64,000 nucleotides of DNA from Bradyrhizobium diazoefficiens (GTDB lineage Bacteria > Pseudomonadota > Alphaproteobacteria > Rhizobiales > Xanthobacteraceae), in contig NZ_JAENXS010000002.1 in assembly GCF_016612535.1 (NCBI RefSeq), forward strand, positions 620,001 through 684,000, read 5' to 3'. The stretch's first letter is position 1. Every line of letters starts with the position of its first letter. The position numbers were made by a program, and so were the translations under genes. Below the pieces are notes generated by a model. The model did not search any database. It was not told where the DNA came from and saw only the letters and a list, made by a program, of their open reading frames with translations. This document shows, piece after piece, positions 29,161-38,330 of the stretch.

Positions 29161-30198
29161 ATGCCCTTTCGAGCTGCAACGGCAACACCCCGCCGCGCCA
29201 TGACCCCCGCCGCCTTTGTGCGGGGCGTGGTCGCGGCCTATGCCCGCTATGGTCGGGATCCGGCCGAGGCGCTGAGTAAGGGGCAGGTCCTCTCCGACCT
29301 CGTCGGATCGACTGACGGGCGGGTGACCGCGGCACAGTTCGAGGCGCTGGCCGGCCACGCCATGCGCGAGCTCGACGACGAGGCGCTCGGCTGGTTTTCA
29401 CGGCGCTTGCCGTGGGGCACCTATGGCATGCTGTGCCGCGCCTCCATCACCGCGCCAACCCTGGAGGTCGCGCTGAAACGCTGGTGCCGGCATCATCGCC
29501 TGCTGACTGAGGACGTGCTGTTCGAGCTTGCGGTCAACGGCGAGACGGCAACCGTCTCGATTCGCGAGCAGCGCGATCTCGGGCCCTTGCGCGAATTCTG
29601 CCTCGTCACCCTGCTCCGCTACGTCCTCGGCTTCTCTTGCTGGGCGGTGGATTCCGCGATCGCGCTGCGTGCGGCGGAATTCCCTTACCGCGAGCCCGAC
29701 CATGTCTCGGTCTATCCGACCATCTTTTGCAAGCACATCCGCTTCGATGCGATTGGGGCCCGCATCGTCTTCGACAAGCACTACCTTTCGCTGCCGCTCA
29801 CCCGCAACGCCGCCGATCTCGACAGCATGCTCAAGGGCGCGCTGCGCCTGACTGTGCTGCCTTATCGGCCCTATCGCCGCGACCGGCTGCTGGTCGATCG
29901 TGTCCGGCGCGTGCTGCGCGAGGCGCGCGGGCGCATTCTCGGCGCGGAGGATATCGCAAGCGAACTCGCGCTCTCCACCCGCACCATGCATCGGCGCTTG
30001 CGCGAGGAAGCCACCTCGCTACGCGACCTCAAGGAGGAAGCAAAACTCGAGCTCGCCAGGCAGGAGCTGATGCGCGGCCGCACCCCCATCAAGCGGATCG
30101 CGGAGATCGCCGGCTTCCGTAACGAAAAGAGCTTTTCGCGGGCCTTCCGCAGCTGGACAGGCGCCAGCCCGCGCGAGTTTCGCGGTCGGTATCGCTGA
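29161..30198 (+). CDS. AraC-family transcriptional regulator
   Basis: 345 residues: an N-terminal arabinose-binding-like (PF12625-type) sensor domain followed by a C-terminal AraC double helix-turn-helix, with [20 protein letters not shown] and [20 protein letters not shown] as the two recognition segments. GAGGA lies eight bases before the ATG at 29161, which excludes the longer upstream frame. It is divergent from ivd with a 113-bp gap, so it probably controls the leucine/isovalerate operon; the effector is unknown. Confidence 0.88.
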   Translation: MPFRAATATPRRAMTPAAFVRGVVAAYARYGRDPAEALSKGQVLSDLVGSTDGRVTAAQFEALAGHAMRELDDEALGWFSRRLPWGTYGMLCRASITAPTLEVALKRWCRHHRLLTEDVLFELAVNGETATVSIREQRDLGPLREFCLVTLLRYVLGFSCWAVDSAIALRAAEFPYREPDHVSVYPTIFCKHIRFDAIGARIVFDKHYLSLPLTRNAADLDSMLKGALRLTVLPYRPYRRDRLLVDRVRRVLREARGRILGAEDIASELALSTRTMHRRLREEATSLRDLKEEAKLELARQELMRGRTPIKRIAEIAGFRNEKSFSRAFRSWTGASPREFRGRYR

Positions 30199-30290
30199 GG
30201 CGCGGTGCCGCCAGCCCCGTCACATATTTGCGGCCTCCGAGATGAATCCCGGAGGCCGCAATCTCTCGAAACCGATCTCGAATAGAGGCG

Positions 30291-30587
30291 TTAGTTGGAG
30301 TTGGTCTGCGCGCCCGGGCGAAGTTTGGGGTGCTTGGCTTGCTTCGGCTGGAACGCGAGTGCGTCATTGGGGGTCTTCGCGCCGCCGCTCTGCGAGCACG
30401 AGCCGCCGATGCCGGCAGAGGCCGCCCGGCACGCTTCCATGGTCGGGTAGCCGCAGCCGTGAGCGGCCTGCGCACCGTTGGTGATGCAGAAATCGTCGGC
30501 CCTGGCGGCCGGCGCGGTCATCACGAGAAACGCAGAGGCAAACAGCGTCGCGGCGGAGGCGACGAGCGTCTTCGAGGTCGAGGTCAT
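30291..30587 (-). CDS. DUF3551 small exported protein
   Basis: 98 residues with a signal peptide (VASAATLFASAFLVMTAPAARA) and a mature part with spaced cysteines (DFCITNGAQAAHGCGYPTME, then GGSCSQ), typical of DUF3551 proteins, which are abundant in Bradyrhizobium. AGGA lies before the ATG at 30587. Function unknown. Confidence 0.7.
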   Translation of the reverse strand: MTSTSKTLVASAATLFASAFLVMTAPAARADDFCITNGAQAAHGCGYPTMEACRAASAGIGGSCSQSGGAKTPNDALAFQPKQAKHPKLRPGAQTNSN

Positions 30588-30829
30588 ATGTCTTTTCCTA
30601 AGCTCAGGGTCCCACAAAAGAGTCCTCAGTGCGGACGCACGCTGAGGGTTCACACCCCGGATGTAGGCCACGCCCAGGGGCCGACAATCACGGATCCGCG
30701 CATTGCAGAACTACCTAAATCACATGTCACAGTTAGGTGAGTTACTCAGCTTTTATGACACTATCCGAATCGGTCCTATGGCACGGTAGTTCCCGGTTTT
30801 TCGTAGTTTCAGCGCGAAGCCGCCGGCGC

Positions 30830-31324
30830 CTACCCGGCCGACGCCGTCACCGCGATATCCGGTACCGGCAGCGGCACGTCCTTCGCGACGCCCAGTACAG
30901 GAAAGCTGCGGACGTTCTTCACGTTCGGCATGGCGGCGAAATGCAGCAGCTGCTGGCGCATGCTCTCGACGCTCGGCGCGACGCATTTGAGGAGATAATC
31001 GGTGTCGCCCGAAATCCGCCAGCATTGCTGGATGCGCGGGATCGCTGATATCGAGCCCTCGAAGGCCTCGAGCACCGGCTGGGCCTGGCTGCCGAGCTGG
31101 ATCGAGACGAACGACACCACCTCATAACCGAGCAGCCGTTCGTCGATGATGGCGCGCACCGCGCAGATCACACCGCGGCTGAACAGGGATTTGAGCCGCC
31201 GCAGGCAGTTGGGTGCGGACACGCCGACGCGGAGCGCCAGCTCGTTATTGCGAATCCGCCCGTCCTGCTGCAGCTCGGATAATATCTTCAGATCGACGCC
31301 GTCGAGCTGGTCACGCCCGGCCAT
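30830..31324 (-). CDS. Lrp/AsnC family regulator
   Basis: 164 residues: an N-terminal winged helix-turn-helix (NNELALRVGVSAPNCLRRLK) and a C-terminal RAM ligand-binding domain (LEAFEGSISAIPRIQQCWRI, DYLLKCVAPSVESM). Likely senses an amino acid. No obvious target gene is adjacent; the leucine operon lies 2 kb away. Confidence 0.9.
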   Translation of the reverse strand: MAGRDQLDGVDLKILSELQQDGRIRNNELALRVGVSAPNCLRRLKSLFSRGVICAVRAIIDERLLGYEVVSFVSIQLGSQAQPVLEAFEGSISAIPRIQQCWRISGDTDYLLKCVAPSVESMRQQLLHFAAMPNVKNVRSFPVLGVAKDVPLPVPDIAVTASAG

Positions 31325-31420
31325 ACCCCCACCTCGTCATGGTCCCGTCATGCGGGCCAGCGAAGCACGAGGCGGAATGGGTGCCAAGGGCTCCCCACGA
31401 AGACGGACGAAGCGAAGCCC

Positions 31421-31726
31421 TCAGTGCGTCCAGGGCTCGCCGCGGCGGAAGGCGAAATTGTCGGCGTAGGCGACCTGGCGGTGCAGGGATTCCTTCGGCT
31501 CGATCACCTGGTAGGCGATGCCCTTGCGCTCGCAATAGGCGACCGCCTCCTCCTTGGTGTGGAAGTGGAGGGTGATCTGCTGCTTCATGTCGCCGGACGA
31601 GGTCCAGCCCATCAGCGGCTCGACCGCGCGCGGCTGCTCCGGCTCGTAGTCGAGCTGCCATTCCTTGGTCTTGGACCGGCCGGATTGCATCGCGTTCTTG
31701 GCGGGCTTGAAAATGCGTGCGGTCAT
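31421..31726 (-). CDS. ETC complex I subunit, NDUFS4-like
   Basis: 101 residues matching the alphaproteobacterial homologue of mitochondrial NDUFS4 (18-kDa subunit): ARIFKPAKNAMQSGR at the N-terminus, WTSSGDMKQQITLHFHTKEE in the middle and YADNFAFRRGEPWTH at the end. It is an accessory subunit of NADH dehydrogenase and, as usual, lies apart from the nuo operon. Confidence 0.92.
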   Translation of the reverse strand: MTARIFKPAKNAMQSGRSKTKEWQLDYEPEQPRAVEPLMGWTSSGDMKQQITLHFHTKEEAVAYCERKGIAYQVIEPKESLHRQVAYADNFAFRRGEPWTH

Positions 31727-31930
31727 TGGCGGTCCGGCCTCTTCGTCTTTCGTTCGATTTCAATGCGTCACGGTGGCGATTGGTGGAAACCGCGGGCATA
31801 GTATAGAGACACCTTTCGGGAACTGATCGGTGATTCCGGGCCCCCGGGTCCCTCACCGACGGATATAGTCATTATGCTGCACTGTGACAATTGCGTACCC
31901 GCCTTCCGCCCGGGAATCCCGCCCGACGGC

Positions 31931-31990
31931 CAAGCCTTGCCAACACAAGCCTTGCCAACACAAGCCTTGCCAATACCAGCCTCGCCGACA
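31931..31990 (+). repeat. 15-bp tandem repeat, about four copies
   Basis: Units of CAAGCCTTGCCAACA: three near-perfect copies and a fourth diverged one (CCAGCCTCGCCGACA), ending 35 bp before the opgC-like ATG and in frame with it, so an upstream start would translate it as LANTS units. Confidence 0.85.
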
Positions 31991-32025
31991 TCAGCGTATC
32001 CATCCCCTTCGAAAGCTCCCGTCGC

Positions 32026-33204
32026 ATGGCCTTCCTGAACATCAGCGCAACGCTTCCCGAAAAGGGCCGCGACCTCAGGCTTGACCTGTTCCGCGGCGTC
32101 GCCAACTGGGCGATCTTCCTCGACCATATCCCCGACAACATCGTGAACTGGATCACGACGCGCAACTACGGGTTTTCCGACGCCGCTGACCTTTTCGTCT
32201 TCATCTCCGGCTACACCGCCTCCTTCGTCTATGCCCGGATGATGCTGGAGCGCGGCTTCATCGTCGGCGCCACAAGGCTCACCAAGCGGGTCTGGCAGCT
32301 CTACGTCGCCCACATCATCCTGTTCGTGATCTACATCGCCTCGATCAGCTATCTGGCTCTGCGCTTCGGCGATTCCGAGATGATCAACGAGTTCAACGTC
32401 GCCGGCCTCGTCGACAACGCCACGGAGACGCTCCGCCAGGGGCTGTTCCTGCGCTTCAAGCCACTCAATCTCGACGTGCTGCCGCTCTACATCGTGCTGA
32501 TGGGACTGTTTCCGCCGGTGCTGTGGTTCATGCTGCGCAAGCCCGACTTGACGATGGCGGTGTCCATCGTGCTGTGGCTGACCGCGCGTCACTTCGGCTG
32601 GAATCTGAACGCTTACCCGGCCGGTCAGTGGTATTTCAACCCCTATTGCTGGCAGGTGCTGTTCGTGTTCGGCGCCTGGTGCGCGATGGGCGGGGCACGG
32701 CGCTCGATGAGGGTGATCAACTCGCCGATCACGCTATGGCTCTGCCTCGGCTATCTCGCCTTCGCGCTGGTGATGACGATGGCCGCTCGCTTCCCGAGCC
32801 TCGCCGCGCTGTTCCCGGAATGGCTGTTCTCGGCCTTCAACCCCAATGACAAGACCAACCTGGCGCCCTACCGCTTCATCCACTTCGTCGTGATCGTAAT
32901 CATGGTGATCCGCTTCGTGCCGAAGGACTGGCCGGGCCTGGAGTGGAAGATCTTCGATCCGGTGATCGTCTGCGGCCAGCAATCGCTCGCGGTGTTCTGC
33001 GTCGGCGTGTTCCTGTCCTTCGTCGGCCATTTCGAGCTGTCGATGAGCTCGGGCTCGGTGTTCGCGCAGCTCTTCGTCTCCATCGCGGGCATCGCGATCA
33101 TGACGACGGTCGCCTACTACATCTCCTGGTCGAAGCGGCAGGACAAGCCGCTGAAACCCCCGCCGGCGAAGCCAGCTGCCGCCCCGGCTGCAAAGGCCGC
33201 GTAA
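32026..33204 (+). CDS. OpgC-family membrane protein
   Basis: 392 residues with about ten transmembrane segments, related to acyltransferase-3 proteins and to OpgC, which decorates periplasmic glucans with succinate. RDLRLDLFRGVANWAIFLDH opens the domain and DAADLFVFISGYTASFVYAR follows, both OpgC landmarks. The C-terminus is a short Pro/Ala/Lys tail. The ATG at 32026 matches the family start; the in-frame region upstream consists of a tandem repeat. The substrate (cyclic glucan or another glycan) is inferred. Confidence 0.85.
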   Translation: MAFLNISATLPEKGRDLRLDLFRGVANWAIFLDHIPDNIVNWITTRNYGFSDAADLFVFISGYTASFVYARMMLERGFIVGATRLTKRVWQLYVAHIILFVIYIASISYLALRFGDSEMINEFNVAGLVDNATETLRQGLFLRFKPLNLDVLPLYIVLMGLFPPVLWFMLRKPDLTMAVSIVLWLTARHFGWNLNAYPAGQWYFNPYCWQVLFVFGAWCAMGGARRSMRVINSPITLWLCLGYLAFALVMTMAARFPSLAALFPEWLFSAFNPNDKTNLAPYRFIHFVVIVIMVIRFVPKDWPGLEWKIFDPVIVCGQQSLAVFCVGVFLSFVGHFELSMSSGSVFAQLFVSIAGIAIMTTVAYYISWSKRQDKPLKPPPAKPAAAPAAKAA

Positions 33205-33379
33205 CGCACCGAACGCCTGCTTTTTCAAGCGAGCGCTCGGCTTCCGTTGCGATGTTTGGGGTGCCCGGGATCGAATTGACCTGGGTCAACTAGGGGCGGC
33301 GCCCGCCGGCCTAGTGTCGGTGGGATACGCGCCGGTGTCCCAATGTCGGCGGCCTCTCCCTCGGACAAGGCCCAAGCAC

Positions 33380-33805
33380 ATGCCCTCTCATTTTCACGCC
33401 GTGGTCTGGATCGATCATTCGCAGGCCCGGATCTTCCATCTCGGCCTGAGCGGCTCCGACGAAGTCACGCTGCACCCGCAGCTGGCGACGCGGCATCTTC
33501 ATCACAAGGCCAACGCAATCGGCAGCGGCCATGCTTCGCCCGACAAGACGTTCTATGCCGAGGTGACCAAGGCCCTCGCCGACGCCGGCGAGATCCTCAT
33601 CATCGGTCCGGCGAACGCAAAGACGGAACTCGCCAGTCACATGCGCGCCCACGCGCGCGACATCGCAAAGCGGATTGCCGCAGTCGAAACGGCCGATCAT
33701 CCCTCGGACAACGAGATCGTCGCTTACGCAAAGCGTCACTTCAAATTGCCGCTGCCGCGCGTGCAGACGCCGGGAGCAGCCGCGGGCGAAAGGCACTCCG
33801 GCTAA
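33380..33805 (+). CDS. Host-attachment/translational-machinery-type small protein
   Basis: 141 residues with HAVVWIDHSQARIFHLGLSG at the N-terminus and EILIIGPANAKTELASHMR in the centre, an eRF1/pelota-like fold pattern often annotated as translational machinery protein. Role in the cell is uncharacterised. Not in an operon. Confidence 0.7.
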   Translation: MPSHFHAVVWIDHSQARIFHLGLSGSDEVTLHPQLATRHLHHKANAIGSGHASPDKTFYAEVTKALADAGEILIIGPANAKTELASHMRAHARDIAKRIAAVETADHPSDNEIVAYAKRHFKLPLPRVQTPGAAAGERHSG

Positions 33806-33821
33806 GGGGAGCGCGGCTCAC

Positions 33822-34016
33822 TCAAGCCGCAGCCTCGCCGTCGTATTCGGTGAATTTCTTGTAGATCCAGTCACGGCCGTCGTGACGGCGCCAGACCCTG
33901 CCGTAAACGAGCTGCCCGTTGATCGAGCGGCGCGGCACGATCACGGTCCAGAGGTGCCAGATCTCGGTCCAGTTCGACCGTTGGCGGAGTGTTTTGGAGG
34001 TGAGATCGAAAGTCAT
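33822..34016 (-). CDS. Small conserved-type hypothetical protein
   Basis: 64 residues, aromatic and basic (NWTEIWHLWTVIVPRRSING, then GRVWRRHDGRDWIYKKF). No signal peptide or membrane segment. I recall similar short proteins in Bradyrhizobium, without known function. The ATG at 34016 is preferred over an upstream TTG. Confidence 0.55.
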   Translation of the reverse strand: MTFDLTSKTLRQRSNWTEIWHLWTVIVPRRSINGQLVYGRVWRRHDGRDWIYKKFTEYDGEAAA

Positions 34017-34664
34017 GGCGGACAACTCGCGCGAAACGAAACGCAGCGACGAATGTGATCTCGTGTGAGCCTCTCGATGGGGCGTCGTCGCGTGCCGGGA
34101 CCGGATTGATACCAGTCGTCAGTGCTGCCGCAACGACGGCTCGTGTTTAACCTAACCGATCAACCTTACTTTGTTGGCGGCCGCCGTCTTGCCGGTTGAA
34201 GCGCCTGCCTATCTTTCCTAAGATGCATGCGCAATTTGAGAATGAGTGCGCCGCTTTATGGAGCGCGTGCTTGGTGATTTCGAACTCAGACTTAATTTTC
34301 AAAAGATCGACTGCGCAGGTTGATGATCATGAATTTGCAATGTGCATATTTGCGTCTGGCGATGGTTTCTCCGCCGCTAACCCCTGTTGCCGAGGTAACT
34401 ACCGACAGGTCGCCAAAGGCCGCCAACGACAATTATCCAGCCTGGCCACTGATCCCGTTTCCGGCTGGCTGGTACGCCTCGAATTGAGCGGCCCTGAACA
34501 GCGCAACGCCGCACAAGCGGAATATCATCGCTTGGCGGCGTCCGTTTAGGCATTGGGCGCTGAAATCCCCAACACTGATATGTCTGTGGCGACGTCCAAA
34601 GGTTCGAAGAAGCTTTGGCAATTGGTGGCCTCGGCCGTGCCTTCGGCCCCCGATGGGCGGCCGT
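34017..34664. other. AT-richer intergenic stretch at the left edge of the accessory region
   Basis: No gene is convincing. The plus-strand frame 34196-34549 has no recognisable motif. Base composition drops visibly from about 34.1 kb (for example TGATGATCATGAATTTGCAA near 34321). Confidence 0.4.
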
Positions 34665-34940
34665 TCAGACGCCGTTGGCGCTGAGCGCGCCTTGCGAATT
34701 ATAGGTCTGTCCTGCCTGGCCGCCCGGGCTCGCCTGGGAGCTGGCTGCTGAGGTCTGCACGTCGGTGGTCCCGTCGGAATAGGTGATTGTCGTTGTCGTG
34801 ATTCCGTTGACGGTGGTGGAGACCTCGCTGACGACGGTCTTGGACGAGCTGCCGCCACCGCCCGATCCCGAACTGCCGCTCGCCGATTGCGAGGGTGACC
34901 GACGCGCGTCGGGGGCGGTCCGCGGCGGCATCGCCCTCAA
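34665..34940 (-). pseudogene. 3' fragment of a Ser/Thr-rich protein gene
   Basis: The minus-strand product is a low-complexity Ser/Gly stretch followed by KTVVSEVSTTVNGITTTTIT and YSDGTTDVQTS, ending LSANGV. I recognise this as the C-terminal end of a longer Ser-rich family; the upstream coding part is missing and the frame changes character near 34.9 kb. It is probably truncated. Confidence 0.4.
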
Positions 34941-35032
34941 GCCTCAGGGACAAGCTGGCGCGCTTGTCTGAGACCGAGCGCGAGCTCGTGCTCAAGACGG
35001 TTGAAGGAATGCTGCCGGAAACCCGCCAATGA
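34895..35032 (+). CDS. Short ORF, possibly the 3' end of a truncated gene
   Basis: 45 codons from a GTG, ending in DKLARLSETERELVLKTVEG and MLPETRQ, which has the composition of a real helical protein end. There is no good ribosome site, so it may be a truncated gene fused to foreign DNA at the left. Its TGA overlaps the ATG of the next ORF (ATGA). Confidence 0.3.
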   Translation: MTDARRGRSAAASPSSLRDKLARLSETERELVLKTVEGMLPETRQ

Positions 35033-35133
35033 AGCTTCGCCGCAGAATGCACAGGAAGCGCGACCGGCAGCGGCTGATGACGCACCGCAAGCGCCTCAGG
35101 CGATTTGGCGAGAGGGCTCCGACTCGCGCCTGA
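35029..35133 (+). CDS. Arginine-rich 34-residue ORF
   Basis: Begins MKLRRRMHRKRDRQRLMTHR and continues basic to the stop; about 14 of 34 residues are Arg. It overlaps the preceding ORF by ATGA and is followed by a plus-strand terminator at 35194, which supports a plus-strand transcript. It may still be a chance frame in GC-rich DNA. Confidence 0.3.
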   Translation: MKLRRRMHRKRDRQRLMTHRKRLRRFGERAPTRA

Positions 35134-35183
35134 TCCGTGCTAAAACGACGCCAGCGGCCGGCGGGCACCGGCCGCCAATAATT

Positions 35184-35381
35184 CTAGTCACACTCCCGTC
35201 GGCTCCAGGTCGGCGGGATTTTTTTTCGAGATCGATGCGGAGTTCTGGGTTGAAAGCTTTCCGGCTTTTTCGACTCGAGCCTCAGCGCCTCTTCTCGATA
35301 ATTGTTTGCCATCTCCTCGAGAGCTTCCCGGCCGAGTTTTGGCAGGCAGAGTTGCGCTTGCTCCAAGCAGAGGCGCTCCAT
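35184..35381 (-). CDS. Small hypothetical protein, paralogue of the ORF at about 39.06 kb
   Basis: 65 residues. MERLCLEQAQLCLPKLGREA then LEEMANNYREEALRLE is similar to the product at 39.0-39.2 kb (ERLCLDMAAES, LLEMAANYRAEAAARAE). The family is small, helical and of unknown function. The ATG at 35381 is chosen; the frame is open further upstream. Confidence 0.5.
   Translation of the reverse strand: MERLCLEQAQLCLPKLGREALEEMANNYREEALRLESKKPESFQPRTPHRSRKKIPPTWSRRECD
35194..35227 (+). terminator. Intrinsic terminator (plus strand)
   Basis: TCCCGTCG pairs with CGGCGGGA (8 bp, one G-U), followed by a run of eight T. It would end a plus-strand transcript such as the short ORFs at 34895-35133. Confidence 0.65.
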
Positions 35382-35469
35382 TGATCGAAGGTGCTCAATT
35401 TGACCGCGTATATTCACGATATCTAGACCGACCAATTGAAACCAGCCGCGGTAAGGGCCCCACTGCACT

Positions 35470-37557
35470 TCATTGCGCACCATCCTTCCGGACGAGATGA
35501 AGGAGCGTGTCATCCTGGTCCCACCGATCAACCTCGTAGGCCTGCTTTATGGCTGGCATGCCGTTGCGGATCCAAGGCTCGGCACTCCGCCATATTTCCT
35601 CTCCCTCCGCGGCTTCCTTGCCGATGAAAAGGTGCTGAGGGCCATGATCGATCAGATATGAGATCTGCATCTCAGCATCGCGCCGACGCATGGTCTCAAT
35701 TATTCCTGGACCTGGATGGGCCGACCGCTGACCGACCTGAGCCAACAGCGCACTTTGATGCAGCGCGAAAATCGACAGGCTAGAGTCCGGGCCACTCGCT
35801 GCCTTGATGAACGCTACCTGCCGCCTAAACCTAGTATCGGCATCCCACTGGGATATCTCTCTCCAGTTCTTAATTGCGAAAAACACGACGCGGGGTACGC
35901 CGACCGAAGCATTAACAACCGCGACGAAAAGAGCACCAACCGTCAAAGCCGCTAGCATCCAACTCGCCAACCTTTCAGGGAGCGCAGTTCCTGTCGGCTT
36001 CCAACTGTCTATAAGGTAGCCGAGCAACAAGAAAAACGGCCAACTGACATAGATGAAAACGACCGGATGGGCACGACCGTTGTAATAGCTGAACAGCCCC
36101 AATGCCAAGACTGCGAGATATGCCGCGCGCTCGAGCCGCGGAGAATATGGACCAACCTCCATTCTGATCGCGAAATGGATCAGGATTAGCAGCGCGCAAA
36201 CGATCGACGCCACCCACGGATCCGGGAATGACATCGGGACCATGAAGAAGCCGATGATGTAGAATATACGCGCGAACGCGAGATAATCGGCGACTTGCAG
36301 CGGCTGGCCATATTTGAACGTCAGGTAGGCGCCAAAGCCGGAAATCGTTGCGAGCAACGCAGCGATATAGACGGCGCTCAACCCAAGATTTGCGCGCAAT
36401 CTGCTCCATGCGAACTGCGATGATGTTGCCCCACTAAGAAGTATGAAGCAGAAGAGCGCAACAGCCACGACTGCTCCAGAATCCAGATTCCAGCAGATCG
36501 ATAGGCCAGAAAACGCTCCGATCAAAATCGCTTTGGTCGGCGACTGGCGTCGCTGGCAGGAGAGCACCACCAATAAGCTGAGCGAGGGGAAAAGAATGCG
36601 CAACGGGGTATATTGGAAGTATTGGTCCGCAGCGATATTAGGCAAGAAGACCCTGTTTTGCGCTATCCCAACCCAGATTGCCGCCATGGCCAAAACGATC
36701 GGGCTATGAATTACCCTGCTGGCAAATACGACGATGGCGCAGGCGCTGAGGGCAGACAAGGCCGCCATAATCAAAGTAATGCTGACAATCGAAAGACCGC
36801 TGATCTTCAGTAGCGGGGTAAGGAATTCGCCATAGCATCCATATTGCACCAAGAGGTCGCCGAGACATGTTCCGCCGTAGAAGGACTGCACAATCGAATA
36901 GAAGAATGCATCGAAGTGATCGTACATAGCGAAGTTGCTGCGATCACTGAAGACCCGCCAGGACAGGGGCAGCACGACGGACAGTACGCAGGACGAGAAC
37001 ACAACGATGCGATGGATCTCGCGCCCGCGAACTTTGTAGGCGGCAAAGATCCACTCCGCGACTGCGCGCACCTTCGCTCTCTTAAATCTGCACGCGGCGA
37101 CGAAGATGACGATGGCCGGTATCGAGGCAATGAGCCCATTCTTGAGAAAGGAGAATCGTTCTGTGTCGTGGGGGACGGCAACCGCGACTAGGATGACAAG
37201 CAGAACGGGCAGAAGCCAGCTCACCGATAGCTCGGAAAGGCGAAGCGAGGCGGAAAGCTTGACGGACATCCAAATCGCAAGCGGCGCCAGGATGGTTAAC
37301 GCGACATAGGTGTCGCGCTGTGCGGGTTGCGGGCGAAGCTCCGTAAGTGAAGCGACCAACAGCTGAGATGCCAGGACAGGATCTGGCGCTGAGGTGCCGA
37401 TAGCAAAAAAAATGATGGCCCCGACTGCGCTTAACGCAATGGCGCAGATAAGAAAAGCGACCGCGCCGTTCGGTGCAGATTTTGAGAAGGTACGGCGTTC
37501 AAGCCTAGGCACATCTGTGGCGGCGGCAATGCCGGCAGAGTATCGCGGGTGCAGCAA
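35470..37557 (-). CDS. Large polytopic membrane protein, possibly a GT-C-type glycosyltransferase
   Basis: 695 residues with about twelve to fourteen hydrophobic segments and a C-terminal soluble domain (about 560-695) containing REISQWDADTRFRRQVAFIK and QISYLIDHGPQHLFIGKEA. The early loop VFSDRSNFAMYDHFDAFFYS contains an acidic pair of the kind used by GT-C enzymes, but no defining motif is certain. Codon use and base composition are clearly AT-richer than flanking genes, suggesting acquisition. No neighbouring sugar genes are present in the same block. Confidence 0.6.
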   Translation of the reverse strand: MLHPRYSAGIAAATDVPRLERRTFSKSAPNGAVAFLICAIALSAVGAIIFFAIGTSAPDPVLASQLLVASLTELRPQPAQRDTYVALTILAPLAIWMSVKLSASLRLSELSVSWLLPVLLVILVAVAVPHDTERFSFLKNGLIASIPAIVIFVAACRFKRAKVRAVAEWIFAAYKVRGREIHRIVVFSSCVLSVVLPLSWRVFSDRSNFAMYDHFDAFFYSIVQSFYGGTCLGDLLVQYGCYGEFLTPLLKISGLSIVSITLIMAALSALSACAIVVFASRVIHSPIVLAMAAIWVGIAQNRVFLPNIAADQYFQYTPLRILFPSLSLLVVLSCQRRQSPTKAILIGAFSGLSICWNLDSGAVVAVALFCFILLSGATSSQFAWSRLRANLGLSAVYIAALLATISGFGAYLTFKYGQPLQVADYLAFARIFYIIGFFMVPMSFPDPWVASIVCALLILIHFAIRMEVGPYSPRLERAAYLAVLALGLFSYYNGRAHPVVFIYVSWPFFLLLGYLIDSWKPTGTALPERLASWMLAALTVGALFVAVVNASVGVPRVVFFAIKNWREISQWDADTRFRRQVAFIKAASGPDSSLSIFALHQSALLAQVGQRSAHPGPGIIETMRRRDAEMQISYLIDHGPQHLFIGKEAAEGEEIWRSAEPWIRNGMPAIKQAYEVDRWDQDDTLLHLVRKDGAQ

Positions 37558-37618
37558 TTCTATCCCCCAAAAGGGCGCAGTCTATAGAGCTGTTCCGCAT
37601 TTGCAATGATGGGTTGCG

Positions 37619-38011
37619 CTACGTCCGACGACCACTTTTGCTGCACCGGTAAAAACCGAAGGTCGATGGCCCCGCTAGCGTTAGCCGGCGGGCCTCACGA
37701 CACCGGATAAGCCGGTATGCTTTGGCGGGCTTGCGGCTCGGCTCGACTGCCGGAGCCGGTTTCCCGTGGTTCAAGGCCCGCATTATCCCGAGCCGGGCAA
37801 ACATCGTCGGGCCGCCTCGCTCCGCAACCAGCATCAGGGCTTCGGCCGCTGCCTGCCAGTGTTGCTGTTGGGCCTTGGGTAAGGACCCGATGTACTCGCC
37901 GGCCTCCCTGAGCGTCCTCAGCGGCCGCGGTCGGGCACAGGTATGGGCTCGTCGAATCCGCGGGACCAAGCCATTAGCGCTGGGCTGGCCCAATGCTCCA
38001 TGACTTCGCAT
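37619..38011 (-). CDS. Small hypothetical protein
   Basis: The recognisable part is RPLRTLREAGEYIGSLPKAQ followed by QHWQAAAEALMLVAERGGPT and ALNHGKPAP, a pattern I have seen in short Bradyrhizobium proteins. The start is uncertain: the ATG at 38011 overlaps the end of the upstream gene and lacks a ribosome site, so a shorter form is possible. Confidence 0.45.
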   Translation of the reverse strand: MRSHGALGQPSANGLVPRIRRAHTCARPRPLRTLREAGEYIGSLPKAQQQHWQAAAEALMLVAERGGPTMFARLGIMRALNHGKPAPAVEPSRKPAKAYRLIRCREARRLTLAGPSTFGFYRCSKSGRRT

Positions 38012-38231
38012 GTAGCGCGGTTCGGTCGCCGGTGATCTGCTCGACATAGTCGTCGATAGCGTCAATCAGCGGCTGCGTGTGGCCGATCCTGCTTTGCATG
38101 AGATATCTGCGGAATCGGTCCAACTCGACGAGCTCGGCTTTGACGGCCTCAGCCCGCGCTTCGGCTCCCCGCTGGCGCATTCGTTCGTCGTGCCACGCCT
38201 TCGCGGCCGCTCTGTTCTCTGCCTTGGTCAT
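37974..38231 (-). CDS. Small charged hypothetical protein
   Basis: 85 residues, helical and charged: NRAAAKAWHDERMRQRGAEA near the N-terminus and QSRIGHTQPLIDAIDDYVEQ in the middle. No known domain. It overlaps the next minus-strand ORF by 38 bases. Confidence 0.5.
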   Translation of the reverse strand: MTKAENRAAAKAWHDERMRQRGAEARAEAVKAELVELDRFRRYLMQSRIGHTQPLIDAIDDYVEQITGDRTALHAKSWSIGPAQR

Positions 38232-38330
38232 GGCACCATCGAAACGCGGCTTAGGCGAGAGTCAAATTATCGATTCCTAGCGGGGCGGAACGCGCGCGAG
38301 CTACTGGGACTAGTGGGTCGCGGCTTCACG

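Noticed and set aside
28100..29203. Plus-strand frame of 367 codons
   Set aside because: Antisense of ivd with shadow-frame composition; overlaps the regulator start.
31768..32592. Minus-strand frame with KACVGKACVGK repeats
   Set aside because: This is the complement of the 15-bp tandem repeat and of opgC; the repeats are in the DNA, not evidence for a second protein.
34196..34549. 117-codon plus-strand frame in the AT-richer stretch
   Set aside because: No ribosome site, domain or codon bias; composition looks random.
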